Shown here: positions 19,760 through 29,675 of the stretch, one piece after another
Position numbering within the stretch: position 1 is the stretch's first letter
How the letters are laid out: each line of letters opens with the position of its first letter
NCBI GenBank assembly: GCA_024743095.1
Contig: JANSXF010000029.1
Coordinates: forward strand, 1 to 49,663
Source: Flavobacteriaceae bacterium
GTDB lineage: Bacteria > Bacteroidota > Bacteroidia > Flavobacteriales > Flavobacteriaceae
DNA length: 49,663 nt
Direction: 5' to 3'
Translations under genes and position numbers: made by a program
Notes under the pieces: model-generated
Databases searched by the model: none
What the model was told of the DNA's origin: nothing
What the model saw: only the letters and a program-made list of their open reading frames with translations

Positions 19760-20866
19760 ATGAAGACCATTGTCATTTTAACAGATCAACTCCATAAAAT
19801 AGGTGGAATAAACAGCCTTATTCGGATAAAAGCTAACTATTGGGCTGGAAAAGCAAAATATAACATTCATATTGTTACAACAGAACAAGGTTCGAACCCA
19901 CCTTTTTATACTTTCAACCCCAAAGTTGCCATACACGATCTCAACATAAACTACAATCGGAACCAAAGTTATTTTGGCCGAGCAAATTTTCCAAAAGTAT
20001 TAAAGAATATTATTGAATTAAGTAAACTGGAAAGAAAGTTAAAACCAGACTTGTTAATTATAGCCAACCATATTCCAGTAACCCTTTTCTTCCCATTACT
20101 TCGCACGAAAGCTAAAATCTTAAAAGAATACCACTACACACAATTTTTTATTTCAAAGAAAAAAGCTACCCTGTTCAAGAAATTTGAGACGTATATTGAG
20201 TCCTTGATTGATTTTCAAGTTGTTCTTAACAAGGAGGAAGAATCGTTCTATGATTCAAACAAGGTTTATCATATTCCAAACCCTATTCCTTTTTCAAAAT
20301 TAGAACTGCCAATTTTTGATAAAAGACAGAAAGTAGCAATGGCAGCTGGACGTATTTCAAAAGTAAAACGTTTTGAAATTCTATTATCCATTTGGGCTGA
20401 ATTCAAAAAAGTAGATTCTAATTGGAAATTAGAAATATATGGTGAAGGTCCACCAAAAGATATGAAAAATCTTAACAATCAAATAATTGAGTTAGGTATT
20501 TCTGACTCAGTAAAGATTTTAAAGCCTGTCGATAATTTACCGGAAATTATGAATAAAAAGGGGATGTATTTGATGACTTCCGAACAAGAGTGCTTCCCAA
20601 TGGTATTACTCGAGGCACAAGCTTCGGGCCTACCAATTATTTCCTTTGATTGTCCAACAGGACCTCGTAACATAATAAATTCAAACGAAAATGGTATTTT
20701 GGTGGAAATGGACAATACGGAATCGTTTGTCGACACCATGGTGGAATTAAGTCGCAACGATGATTTTAGGTTAAACATAGCGAAAAATGCATTTTACTCA
20801 GTTCAACAATATCTATTGGATAATGTAATGAGCTATTGGGAAGAGAAAATATTAAGTAAGATTTAA
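19760..20866 (+). CDS. GT4-family glycosyltransferase
   Basis: The 368-residue GT-B enzyme begins [20 protein letters not shown], contains [21 protein letters not shown] and [11 protein letters not shown] in the donor half, and an E-x7-E motif within [18 protein letters not shown]. It resembles the enzyme at 18542 in order of motifs. It is expected to add a sugar of the repeat unit. The stop codon shares its last base with the start of the downstream acetyltransferase (TAATG), so the pair is translationally coupled. Confidence 0.87.
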   Translation: MKTIVILTDQLHKIGGINSLIRIKANYWAGKAKYNIHIVTTEQGSNPPFYTFNPKVAIHDLNINYNRNQSYFGRANFPKVLKNIIELSKLERKLKPDLLIIANHIPVTLFFPLLRTKAKILKEYHYTQFFISKKKATLFKKFETYIESLIDFQVVLNKEEESFYDSNKVYHIPNPIPFSKLELPIFDKRQKVAMAAGRISKVKRFEILLSIWAEFKKVDSNWKLEIYGEGPPKDMKNLNNQIIELGISDSVKILKPVDNLPEIMNKKGMYLMTSEQECFPMVLLEAQASGLPIISFDCPTGPRNIINSNENGILVEMDNTESFVDTMVELSRNDDFRLNIAKNAFYSVQQYLLDNVMSYWEEKILSKI

Positions 20867-21432
20867 TGAGAAGATTTTTTTTAATTTTTTATCAATTTAC
20901 TTTTTTGTTCCATGGGATTATATTTTTAAAATCTCCCCAAAGACAATTGATTATTGAGGATATATACAATGACGGAAAAGAAAGACAAGAAAACAGTATG
21001 AAAATCTTTCTAGATCTTCTCTCTAAGTTATCTTCAGACACTTATTTTAGAACTTTATTCTATTTTAGGAACCAAGGAACATTTATTAATATTTTAAGAG
21101 TGTTTTTTCCAAGGGATAAAAGACTTACCATAGATGTAAACACAAAGTTAGGTGGAGGTGTAATATTGGCACATCCCTATAGCAGTATTATCAATGCGGA
21201 ATCTGTTGGTAAGAATCTCTATATCAATCAATTGGTAACCATAGGTGAAAGCAATGGCCACAGACCAAAAATAGGGGACAACGTAAAATTGTATTCCAAT
21301 GCCACAATTATTGGGGGTATAACCATTGGTGACAATGTGGTGGTCGGCGCAGGATCAGTAGTGGTAAAGGACGTTCCATCCAATTGCATCATAGCCGGGA
21401 ACCCTGCAAAGGTCCTAAGATATATAGAATAA
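20866..21432 (+). CDS. Serine-acetyltransferase-like hexapeptide acetyltransferase
   Basis: The 188-residue protein resembles CysE-type hexapeptide transferases: a helical N-terminus (1-80), then a left-handed beta-helix from about 86 with [15 protein letters not shown] (H103 near the expected catalytic position), [16 protein letters not shown] and [13 protein letters not shown] repeats and an [10 protein letters not shown] tail. In a polysaccharide operon such proteins normally O- or N-acetylate a sugar and do not make O-acetylserine. It is coupled to the upstream glycosyltransferase and 3 bases before the polymerase gene. Confidence 0.83.
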   Translation: MRRFFLIFYQFTFLFHGIIFLKSPQRQLIIEDIYNDGKERQENSMKIFLDLLSKLSSDTYFRTLFYFRNQGTFINILRVFFPRDKRLTIDVNTKLGGGVILAHPYSSIINAESVGKNLYINQLVTIGESNGHRPKIGDNVKLYSNATIIGGITIGDNVVVGAGSVVVKDVPSNCIIAGNPAKVLRYIE

Positions 21433-21435
21433 GTT

Positions 21436-22530
21436 ATGTTCTCATTTATACCTCCTGAAACATATTATCCAATTTACATAAATGTTTGTCTGTTTTTGGT
21501 GATTTTCACCCTCTTCCACACTTGGATACTAAGAATTGACAACCCTTCCAATCTGACTTTTATCAATGTTGCCGGTTATTTCTTCCTAATCCTTCTCATC
21601 TTATATATGGGGCAAAGAGAGGTAAGTAGATATTTTGGTGACACCGTAAATTATGCCCATGCCTACCAAAACTATGCGCTTGGAGGACAAATAGAAGAAG
21701 ATACAGACATGGGTTGGCATATTTTTATAAAATTCATGGCCACTTATGTACCTATATCCACATTTTTTACAGTAGTTTCCTTTATTTACATTTTCCCTTT
21801 ATATAAACTTTCTATAACCTACCTAGGTCAATTTTGGTACTACGGATTTATAATGTTCATAGTATCTTTTTCATTCTGGACATATGGAGTAAACGGAATA
21901 AGAAATGGTGCAGCCTGCTCCCTATTTTTATGGGGGATTTGTTATGAAAATAGAAAATTAATAATGACTCTATTTTTTTTCCTTGCCACCTCTTTTCATC
22001 AAACATCTTTGCTTCCAATTGTTGCATTCTTGATTACATATATATACAACAACCCAAAATTCTTTTTTTTAGGGTGGCTTCTATGTATTCCCCTTTCTCT
22101 AACTGCTGGCGGTGTATGGATCAATCTTTTTGCCAGTTTAGGTTTTGGTGATGATCGGTTGTCCGGTTATTTAACGTCTAGTTCAGTAGAAGGTACTTTT
22201 GCGAGTACCGGTTTTCGTTGGGATTTTTTATTCCATTCGGCCTTTGCTGTTTTTGCAGGTTGGTATTTTGTTTTGAAAAGGAAATTTGAGGACACCACCT
22301 ATAATAGGCTTTTGATTACTTATTTAATTTGCAACGGATTTTGGATTTTGGTCATCAAGGCTAATTTTTCGAACCGCTTTGCCTATCTATCCTGGTTTAT
22401 GATGGCCATCATAATCATTTACCCGATGTTAAAAAAACAGTTTTTTTCTAACCAACATTTTATGATAGGTAAGGTTATGGCCGTCTACTTTTCATTTACC
22501 TATTTAATGTACTATATCTATTATTCTTAA
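21436..22530 (+). CDS. EpsG-family (Wzy-like) repeat-unit polymerase
   Basis: The 364-residue integral membrane protein has about ten hydrophobic helices and EpsG-family features: a GQREVSRYFGDTVNY segment after the second helix, a YGVNGIRNGAACSLFLWG motif and an FHQTSLLPI motif. These correspond to the conserved R and H positions of the family. It is the only polymerase candidate in the locus and would link flipped repeats in the periplasm. Wzy proteins diverge greatly, so this rests on topology, context and the short motifs. Confidence 0.83.
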   Translation: MFSFIPPETYYPIYINVCLFLVIFTLFHTWILRIDNPSNLTFINVAGYFFLILLILYMGQREVSRYFGDTVNYAHAYQNYALGGQIEEDTDMGWHIFIKFMATYVPISTFFTVVSFIYIFPLYKLSITYLGQFWYYGFIMFIVSFSFWTYGVNGIRNGAACSLFLWGICYENRKLIMTLFFFLATSFHQTSLLPIVAFLITYIYNNPKFFFLGWLLCIPLSLTAGGVWINLFASLGFGDDRLSGYLTSSSVEGTFASTGFRWDFLFHSAFAVFAGWYFVLKRKFEDTTYNRLLITYLICNGFWILVIKANFSNRFAYLSWFMMAIIIIYPMLKKQFFSNQHFMIGKVMAVYFSFTYLMYYIYYS

Positions 22531-22537
22531 AAAGCCT

Positions 22538-23422
22538 ATGAAAACGCTAACCGTATTCACTCCTTCTTTCAATAGAGCCTATTGTTTGGACCAACTATAC
22601 AATAGTCTAGTTCAACAGTCCAATAAAGATTTTTGCTGGCTTATTATAGACGATGGTTCTTCAGATAATACAAAAGAATTGGTTCAATCGTGGATTGATG
22701 AAAACCTTATTGACATCCAATACCATTATCAAGAAAATCAAGGTATGCATGGTGGGCATAATTCGGCCTATAAACTAATTAAAACCGAATTGAATCTTTG
22801 TATCGATTCTGACGATTTTATGCCAGCAAATGGTGTTGAACTAATTTTAAAACAATGGTCGGAAGTAAAGGACAAACCTCATTTAGCTGGAATAATAGGC
22901 CTGGATGCGGACAAGTCAGGAAAAATATTAGGAACCAAACTTCCTGAAGGTATAGAAGAAGCTACTTTATATGACCTACACCACAAATACAAGGTTACCG
23001 GAGATAAAAAATTGGTGTTACGCACATCAGTGGTTAGAGAATTCCCCCCCTATCCTATTTATGAAGATGAAAGACTGGTCCCGTTAGGAACTTTATACCT
23101 ACAAATAGACCAAAAGTATAAATATAGATGTGCAAATGAAGTCTATTGTATCGTAGAGTATCTAGAAGATGGATCCTCCCGGAATATATTAAAACAATAT
23201 AAAAGAAGTCCAAGGGGATTTCTGTATTCAAGAATACTGGAAATGAGATATTCAAAGTCCTGGACCTATACATTTACCAGGGCCATGCACTATATTTCCT
23301 CTTGTATTTTTATTAAAAAATGGAATTTTTTATCTGGCAACCCCAAAAAGGTGACAACCATACTATCCCTTCCCTTTGGTATACTATTGCATATTTACAT
23401 ACTGTTAAAAATTAGGAAATGA
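22538..23422 (+). CDS. GT2-family glycosyltransferase
   Basis: The 294-residue GT-A enzyme has TVFTPSFNRAYCL at the start, D38-D39 in LIIDDGSSDNT and the metal-binding S91-D92-D93 of CIDSDDFM, followed by a GGHNSAYKL stretch (72-80) typical of this branch. It should be an inverting transferase. The C-terminal third is basic and aromatic and may associate with the membrane. The stop overlaps the start of the next gene by 4 bases (ATGA). Confidence 0.88.
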   Translation: MKTLTVFTPSFNRAYCLDQLYNSLVQQSNKDFCWLIIDDGSSDNTKELVQSWIDENLIDIQYHYQENQGMHGGHNSAYKLIKTELNLCIDSDDFMPANGVELILKQWSEVKDKPHLAGIIGLDADKSGKILGTKLPEGIEEATLYDLHHKYKVTGDKKLVLRTSVVREFPPYPIYEDERLVPLGTLYLQIDQKYKYRCANEVYCIVEYLEDGSSRNILKQYKRSPRGFLYSRILEMRYSKSWTYTFTRAMHYISSCIFIKKWNFLSGNPKKVTTILSLPFGILLHIYILLKIRK

Positions 23423-24516
23423 AAATACTTCATATCGCAAATAGTTTACAGACCGGCGGAGCAGAAAAATTGCTAGTGGAAAGCATTCCCAGACTCAATG
23501 ATAAGGAACATCTCGATGTAGATTTATTGTTGCTTTCGGCAGATGATGAGCCATTTCTTAAGATACTTCAATCCAAGCAATCGGGCCAAATATTTAGTTT
23601 GAGCAAGAAACAGATGTACAACCCTTTTTTTATATTTAAAATACGGCCATTCCTTAAAAAATATGATATAGTCCATGTCCATCTATTTCCCTCCTTATAT
23701 TGGGCAGGATTGGCAAACCTATTGTCCACTTCAAAGGTAAAAATGGTATATACGGAACATAACACCACGAATAGAAGAAGAGAGATTACCCTATTTAAAT
23801 ATTTGGACCGGTTTGTGTATTCACTGTTTGACAAAATAATAACCATCTCTCCAGATGTAGATAAGAACATTAAATTCCATTTAGGAGCCAAAACAGGTGA
23901 CGATAAGTTCTTGAAAATTTCAAATGGGGTGGATATATCAGCTATCAACGAGGCACAGCCTATCAATAAAGTTGATATTAGCCCTTTATTTAACATGGAT
24001 TCCATAATACTTTTACAGGTATCCTCTTTTACAGCACAAAAGGACCAAAAAACCGTTATTAAAGCGTTACAAAATTTACCCGAAAATATAATGGCTTGTT
24101 TTGTAGGGGATGGACCTTTAAAAGAAGAATGTGAAGTTTATGCAAAAGAACTAGGCTTAAGGGATAGAGTTATTTTTCTAGGAATTAGAACAGATGTGGT
24201 AAGACTATTAAAATCTGTAGATTATGTTGTTTTATCATCATATTTTGAAGGGTTATCACTTGCTAGTATTGAAGGAATGGCATCAGGCAAGCCATTTATC
24301 GCCACCAACGTACCTGGACTTGGTGATATTGTTAAAGGAGCAGGAATATTGTTCCCTGTAAATAATAGCGAAAGACTTTCCCAGATTGTAAAAGAACTTA
24401 TGCTTGACAAGTCACTTTGTACAAACGTTATTGAAAGTTGCAAAGCAAGGGCATCGGAATATGATATTAAAATTATGATAAATAAAATAAATACTTTATA
24501 CAGTAGCTTGATATAA
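23419..24516 (+). CDS. GT4-family glycosyltransferase
   Basis: The 365-residue GT-B enzyme has the N-terminal SLQTGGAEKLLVES motif, a HVHLFPSLYWAGL segment, a donor-domain VSSFTAQKDQKTVIKAL and E-x7-E in SSYFEGLSLASIEGMASG. It is the last gene of the plus-strand assembly block; a strong bidirectional terminator follows about 50 bases later. It probably adds a late sugar of the repeat unit. Confidence 0.88.
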   Translation: MKILHIANSLQTGGAEKLLVESIPRLNDKEHLDVDLLLLSADDEPFLKILQSKQSGQIFSLSKKQMYNPFFIFKIRPFLKKYDIVHVHLFPSLYWAGLANLLSTSKVKMVYTEHNTTNRRREITLFKYLDRFVYSLFDKIITISPDVDKNIKFHLGAKTGDDKFLKISNGVDISAINEAQPINKVDISPLFNMDSIILLQVSSFTAQKDQKTVIKALQNLPENIMACFVGDGPLKEECEVYAKELGLRDRVIFLGIRTDVVRLLKSVDYVVLSSYFEGLSLASIEGMASGKPFIATNVPGLGDIVKGAGILFPVNNSERLSQIVKELMLDKSLCTNVIESCKARASEYDIKIMINKINTLYSSLI

Positions 24517-24568
24517 TTTATCCCATCATTCATTAGTTCTATACATGGTTAAGAAATTGACTAACAAA

Positions 24569-24609
24569 AAAAATGGTCTGCAAGAGTGAGTTTCTTGCAG
24601 ACCATTTTT
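24569..24609. terminator. Bidirectional terminator between convergent genes
   Basis: A perfect 16-bp stem (24569-24584 pairing with 24594-24609, core TGGTCTGCAAG/CTTGCAGACCA) surrounds a 9-base loop. It is flanked by an A-run on the left and a T-run on the right, so it can stop transcription from both the glycosyltransferase operon and the beta-helix gene. Confidence 0.9.
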
Positions 24610-24632
24610 AATTTTTACAGAACCTGTTTTCC

Positions 24633-26744
24633 CTATTGTTCCGTGCAACTGTTATTATTTGAAATATTAACAGAACTAGATAGGGAAACGCCATTGGCTT
24701 GAGTAATACACTGTACATTTAAAGGGGTTTGAGATGGATAGATAGTAATATCGTTATTCGCTATAATACTATTTGGAGCATCAGCATTGAAAACAACACC
24801 ACTTTCTCCTGCACCTGTATCTATAATATTGTTGGTTAATTCAATATTATTACTCTCATTAATTTGAATATTCCCAACATTATTTTGAGTAAAACTCAAT
24901 GAATTAGCTCCAATAAGTATTCCTGGAACTCCATTATTAGAATTGCCATCTGTTACCGTATTATCTTTTACTATATAATTCGCACTGGATGTTGTTTCTC
25001 CCCACCTATTACCAAGAACTAGAGAAAAGTTGGAACCGGATAGCATGTGGATATTGTTTGCATTTATCAATACATTTTTAACCGTATTAATACTCCTTAT
25101 TCCTGTGTTACTTGCTCTAATAATATTATTTTCTATTTTACAATTTGATGTTCCCTTACTATAATCTGTGGAACCTGCTCCTAAGGCCATACCAACAGTA
25201 CCTTCAAATTCATTATCATGAACAAACACACCATTTCCCGCAACATTGATAGCTGTTCCTTGTTGATTTACTACTACATTTCCATAAATTTCATTTCCAT
25301 AAACAAAATCAACCCTGTCATAATTACCTGCGCTCCCAGCATTGATTCCACCTCCTGAAATTATGTTATTACTAATTATGGCTCCATCTACCGTATGAAA
25401 AGATATACCTGTATCAATCATTTCATTGTTCTCTATTATTATTGGCCCATATCCATGAGAAAGTAAAAAACCTCCAGCATTAGGTTGTTCAGAAACATTA
25501 CGTAAAAACTGCTTGCTGTTTCTAATAGATACATTTTTCACTCTTTGGTATTCCACAAGATTTCCAGATGCATCACGACTTCTTAATGGCTCTATATTCA
25601 AATTACATGAAGGTGCTGAGGAGACAGATTTGTCTGTATTAATCCCTCCGTCAATAAAAGTACAACCATCAACCGTGATATTCTCGCCATCAGTGATTGT
25701 CAGATTAATCCTTCGATTTGAATCAAAAACACAATCCTTAATCAAAATATTGTTGGAACCTACATAATCCGGATCATAAGCAAAACGGTTACTTTCAATG
25801 GCCAAACCGTCTTGAGTCGCATTGCTCATATGGACATTGTCTATAACAACATTCACGCCTGTTTTAATTTTAATAGTATGACTCCCTGGCAAATTATCCC
25901 TTCTATTGTATAAATCTCTATCCCCATGTAAATATCCTCCCGAAACCCTGACATTTTCAACACCTTGAATAATTATCAAAAATGTTGAATAATCATCAAC
26001 AGATGGAAATGTTCTTAAGTGAGTGTTCTCCGTCATTCTCAAATGAAAATTAGAAGGCATTACTATATTATAGTTATAAACATCTTTACCATAGAAAAAT
26101 GCGTCCAACCTGTCAATTTCAAAAGTGCTACCTCCCAGATAGTGCACTAAATCAATAGCAGCCTGTATTCCAAGGCTATTATCCTTGGCTCGTTGCATAG
26201 CTATATTTTCTCCCTGAATTAAATCCCATCGTTCTGGATAAAACTGAAAAATTGGGTCATCCAATTTAACATCACCTTCAATGGTCAAATCCTTGTTAAG
26301 TAAGTCACCATCAATGGTACCTTGAGCGGAAAAGTTTAATGTTCCGTTAATAATTTCACCTCCTGCAAAAACAAAAGTTACTCCGGAAGGAACCGTTACG
26401 GTTTGCCCTCCCAAGTCCATGCGGCAGGCAATTTCCAAGGTGGAGTTACTTTCAATACCATCCAACGTATAGTCGCATGGAGTATTATCGATTTTAAGTC
26501 CTTCTGAGGAATCAAAATCAGGACCATTGTCCGTTTCTCCCAAATCTGGAGTTTCTTGGTCATCGGAACCATCAGGGTCTCCATCGTTATTTCCATCCGA
26601 ACCATCAATGGTTTCTTCATCAGGGTCTTCCAAACCAACAAGGTCTATAAGATCTTCATCTTGCGAGCAAGAGATAAATGAGGTTTGGATTAGGCAAAGA
26701 AAAATTGCCAAAAAGAAAAGCAATTTTGGGGTGTTCTTTTGCAT
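24633..26744 (-). CDS. Surface lipoprotein with right-handed parallel beta-helix
   Basis: The 703-residue protein starts with a lipoprotein signal ending FISC (C26) followed by SQDEDL, which fits the acidic export signal that sends flavobacterial lipoproteins to the cell surface. A very acidic Asp/Glu/Gly linker (about 27-80) leads into a long run of beta-helix repeats rich in NNI and NVSI-type turns with Asn ladders (about 115-695). This fold is used by polysaccharide lyases, hydrolases and epimerases. Inside this locus it may cleave, trim or bind the cell's own uronate-rich polymer. I cannot identify catalytic residues, so the enzymatic role is inference. It is transcribed opposite to its left-hand neighbours. 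Confidence 0.8.
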   Translation of the reverse strand: MQKNTPKLLFFLAIFLCLIQTSFISCSQDEDLIDLVGLEDPDEETIDGSDGNNDGDPDGSDDQETPDLGETDNGPDFDSSEGLKIDNTPCDYTLDGIESNSTLEIACRMDLGGQTVTVPSGVTFVFAGGEIINGTLNFSAQGTIDGDLLNKDLTIEGDVKLDDPIFQFYPERWDLIQGENIAMQRAKDNSLGIQAAIDLVHYLGGSTFEIDRLDAFFYGKDVYNYNIVMPSNFHLRMTENTHLRTFPSVDDYSTFLIIIQGVENVRVSGGYLHGDRDLYNRRDNLPGSHTIKIKTGVNVVIDNVHMSNATQDGLAIESNRFAYDPDYVGSNNILIKDCVFDSNRRINLTITDGENITVDGCTFIDGGINTDKSVSSAPSCNLNIEPLRSRDASGNLVEYQRVKNVSIRNSKQFLRNVSEQPNAGGFLLSHGYGPIIIENNEMIDTGISFHTVDGAIISNNIISGGGINAGSAGNYDRVDFVYGNEIYGNVVVNQQGTAINVAGNGVFVHDNEFEGTVGMALGAGSTDYSKGTSNCKIENNIIRASNTGIRSINTVKNVLINANNIHMLSGSNFSLVLGNRWGETTSSANYIVKDNTVTDGNSNNGVPGILIGANSLSFTQNNVGNIQINESNNIELTNNIIDTGAGESGVVFNADAPNSIIANNDITIYPSQTPLNVQCITQANGVSLSSSVNISNNNSCTEQ

Positions 26745-26979
26745 CCTTTACTTTTTACGTTACAAATTTGTTCTTTTAAGTTCAAAAAACGACAAAATGT
26801 GTCATTTTTTCGACGAAATACATCACCACATACGTTCTTCGCCGAACAAATAGATGTCGAAACCATCGATTTTAACAAAAAAATCGATGAAATACACGCA
26901 AAACAATAATTCTAGCTAAAGACTCAACAAGTTTATTACCTTCAAATTACTAACCATTTGATACCTATTCCGTGAATTT

Positions 26980-27954
26980 TCAAAAGGAAAAAGTTCGCTT
27001 TAATCTAATCACTGAAGTAAACAGTAATCGCTGATTTGCAAATGTACTGAATAGCCTACGCTTTGTTTTCATTGAATGAGTGCTCAATGGATAATTTCCA
27101 TCAGCTTTTAACTGATTAATTATATCCTTTATATAATTGCTTTCATATTGAAATCTATAAAGGCTAAAAAGAAATCCATATAAATAATTGTTCAACCACG
27201 ATTCGAAAGCCTGTGACCGGGAAAAATCTCCAATTTGATTTAACTCATTTCTTAAATCCTTTCCCACCAAAAGAGTTGAGTCCGCAAGACGCCTCATGTG
27301 CTCTGCTGATCTCTTATTCATAAGAGATGATGGATTTAAAACATAATTATAACAAATAAGGTCAATACATTTCAACCTATCTATTTTTGTCATCAGCCTA
27401 AATGATAAGTGAAAATCCTCTGCCGTGATAACATCTTCAAGGAAAAGGATGTTATTGGTTTCTAACAAACTTCTTTTAATCACTTTACACCAAACATAAT
27501 TTATAAAGTAGCCACGATTTAAGAATTCCACTGGCGTTAAAATTTCATTGCCGAAATTTACCTTTCTAATTTCCTTCCCATCTTCAGTCAAATGTTGAAA
27601 TCCTAAAATAAACATCGGTAAATCGGATTTTAACTCCTGAAACACTTTTGATAACACACCATCTATCAAATAATCATCGGAATCTACAAACCATACATAA
27701 TCACCAATTGCTTTTTTCATTCCAAAATTCCGTGTATATCCTGGACCATGATTTTCATTTGTATAGTAGTGAAAATTGGAGTGTTTTTCCTTCAACTTTT
27801 CACAAATTAATCCCGAATCATCAGTAGACCCATCATTGACTGCAATGATTTCGTAATCATTTAAATCTACTTTTACTTGAGATATGATTGACTCCACACA
27901 TCTATTTAAAAACTTTTCAGCATTAAAAACGGGGATTATAAAACTTAGCCTCAT
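26980..27954 (-). CDS. GT2-family glycosyltransferase
   Basis: The 324-residue GT-A enzyme has the standard opening SFIIPVFNAEKFL, D41 in AVNDGSTDDS and the D91-S-D93-D94 metal site in WFVDSDDYL. Residues 67-80 (ENHGPGYTRNFGMK) form the usual acceptor-side loop. It is transcribed on the minus strand, 235 bases upstream of the beta-helix gene, away from the main assembly operon. It probably adds a side-branch or one of the repeat sugars. The gene is AT-rich like the block before it. Confidence 0.87.
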   Translation of the reverse strand: MRLSFIIPVFNAEKFLNRCVESIISQVKVDLNDYEIIAVNDGSTDDSGLICEKLKEKHSNFHYYTNENHGPGYTRNFGMKKAIGDYVWFVDSDDYLIDGVLSKVFQELKSDLPMFILGFQHLTEDGKEIRKVNFGNEILTPVEFLNRGYFINYVWCKVIKRSLLETNNILFLEDVITAEDFHLSFRLMTKIDRLKCIDLICYNYVLNPSSLMNKRSAEHMRRLADSTLLVGKDLRNELNQIGDFSRSQAFESWLNNYLYGFLFSLYRFQYESNYIKDIINQLKADGNYPLSTHSMKTKRRLFSTFANQRLLFTSVIRLKRTFSF

Positions 27955-28267
27955 AAAAACTTTTATTGATAATAAGATTTGAAAACTTCAGATGCTTTAA
28001 AAACTACAGAATTATAAAAAAATTATAAAATCAAGTAGATAATACAGTACCTCAAATATTGTTATAACATAGTTATAATCTATTGCTGTTTGAAATTTTA
28101 AAAGTCATGGTTTAGAATAATTTTTCCCTTTTACCCAAAATATATTGCAGTAAATCTAAAAGTAATTTTTATTTACCTCTTTTCAACTTATATCGAATTA
28201 TATTTGAGCTTAAAGAAAGGTCCCCTTGTTTTAATTCATATTCTACCTAACCCATCACCCTATTTAC
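27955..28267. other. AT-rich divergent intergenic region (313 bases)
   Basis: No coding sequence is evident. The region holds the promoters of the divergent GT2 and GT4 genes, including a perfect -7 box at 28199-28206, and a short perfect inverted repeat TTATAAC-ATA-GTTATAA (28062-28078). Because the sequence is almost all A and T, that repeat may be due to composition. Confidence 0.5.
28199..28206 (+). promoter_or_regulatory. Bacteroidota -7 box upstream of GT4 gene
   Basis: TATATTTG matches TAnnTTTG exactly, about 60 bases before the ATG at 28268. No good TTTG -33 element is seen at 19-21 bases upstream, which lowers confidence. It would drive the operon that runs from the GT4 gene into the PglC/PglD genes. 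Confidence 0.4.
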
Positions 28268-29428
28268 ATGAAACAAAAATTAGTAAGAATAACCACGGTG
28301 CCTATTTCGCTCGGGGGACTGTTGCAGGGACAATCCAAATTTATGAGTCAGTTCTATGAAGTAGTGGGTATCTCATCGGATATGGAAAACTTGGAAAAAG
28401 TGGGGGCCAAGGAAGAAATAAGGGTGATTCCCGTAAACCTTACAAGAAAAATAACCCCTATTCAAGATTTTAAGGCTTTGATTAAGCTTTACAAAATCTT
28501 AAAAAAGGAAAAACCGTTCATTGTCCACTCCCATACTCCTAAGGCGGGGACAATTGGCATGATGGCTGCTCGCATGGCCGGTGTTCCCCATAGATTACAC
28601 ACCATTGCCGGGCTACCCCTTGTGGAAGCTACCGGACCAAAAAGAGTTTTGCTGAATGCCGTAGAAAAATTGACCTATTCCTGTGCCACTAAGGTATATC
28701 CGAACTCTGTGGGACTACAGGAAATCGTATTGGATCACAAGTTCACAGATGCAAAAAAATTGAAGGTGATTGGCCATGGCAGCTCCAACGGTATAGATAC
28801 CTCCTATTTTGACCCAAGTTTATATTCTGCAGCAACAAAACTTGAGCTTCGCAAAAAGCTAAAACTCGCCGATGATGACTATGTGTTTGTTTTTGTTGGC
28901 CGATTGGTTGGGGACAAAGGAATCAATGAACTTATTGCCGCATTTAAAAAAATCTTGGAGGAGCATACCAATGTACAACTATTGTTGGTGGGCAATCCCG
29001 AGGAAGAACTTGACCCCATGCTGCCCGAAACAGAGGAGTTCATCTTCAAATCCGATAAAGTAATTGCCACGGGATGGGCAGATGATGTGCGCCCTTATTT
29101 TGCCATCAGTGATTGTTTGACGTTTCCCAGCTATCGTGAAGGTTTTCCCAATGTGGTAATGCAATCCGGGGCAATGGGACTTTATAGTATCGTCAGCGAT
29201 ATTAATGGTTGCAATGAGATTGTGGAAGATGGAATCAACGGAACCATCATACCTACTAAAAATGCCGAGGCGCTATACACCGCTATGAAAAACGCGTTGG
29301 AGAACAAAGAGAAGTTTGCCGCAGAAAAAGATGTTTACCGGGAAATGATCAAAAAGAGGTATGAAAGGTCCTTTATTTGGAACGAACTCTTAAAAGAATA
29401 TCAAGAGCTGGAAAATACCAAAGATTGA
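28268..29428 (+). CDS. GT4-family glycosyltransferase with altered E-x7-E motif
   Basis: The 386-residue GT-B enzyme has the N-terminal glycine-rich loop (SLGGLLQGQ, 14-22), the IVHSHTPKAGTIGMMAA motif (85-101) common in enzymes that follow PglC-type transferases, and VGRLVGDKGINEL (210-222) in the donor domain. The usual E-x7-E pair reads E291...Q299 (EGFPNVVMQSG), with Gln replacing the second Glu. That residue normally contacts the donor nucleotide, so donor binding may be altered. Its place before PglC and PglD suggests that it adds the second sugar onto the initiating amino sugar. It is followed by 247 bases with no clear promoter. Confidence 0.87.
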   Translation: MKQKLVRITTVPISLGGLLQGQSKFMSQFYEVVGISSDMENLEKVGAKEEIRVIPVNLTRKITPIQDFKALIKLYKILKKEKPFIVHSHTPKAGTIGMMAARMAGVPHRLHTIAGLPLVEATGPKRVLLNAVEKLTYSCATKVYPNSVGLQEIVLDHKFTDAKKLKVIGHGSSNGIDTSYFDPSLYSAATKLELRKKLKLADDDYVFVFVGRLVGDKGINELIAAFKKILEEHTNVQLLLVGNPEEELDPMLPETEEFIFKSDKVIATGWADDVRPYFAISDCLTFPSYREGFPNVVMQSGAMGLYSIVSDINGCNEIVEDGINGTIIPTKNAEALYTAMKNALENKEKFAAEKDVYREMIKKRYERSFIWNELLKEYQELENTKD

Positions 29429-29675
29429 TTCAAAACATACAGTTTACCCAAAGCTACACTCCAACATCTAAAGGATTCTGTAAAGTTCAATACTAAATGG
29501 AATTGAAGCCAAACCCTTCTTTTAATCTAGAACTTTTACAATTCGTCTAAAATATCATTTCCTTAAACCATTAATCAATGCATTTTGCCAATGTTACCCT
29601 AATTTTAAAATGTCTTAGTGCTTTTTGTTTGTACTAAATAGAATATTATCCCTAAATCCCTGTTTAACCTCATAT

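Noticed and set aside
26527..26853. Ser/Pro-rich plus-strand frame
   Set aside because: It is the complement of the Asp/Glu/Gly-rich linker of the beta-helix lipoprotein; its odd composition is explained by that.
28062..28078. TTATAAC-ATA-GTTATAA inverted repeat as an operator
   Set aside because: It is perfect but made almost only of A and T in an AT-rich gap, so chance is a good explanation; mentioned in the region entry only.
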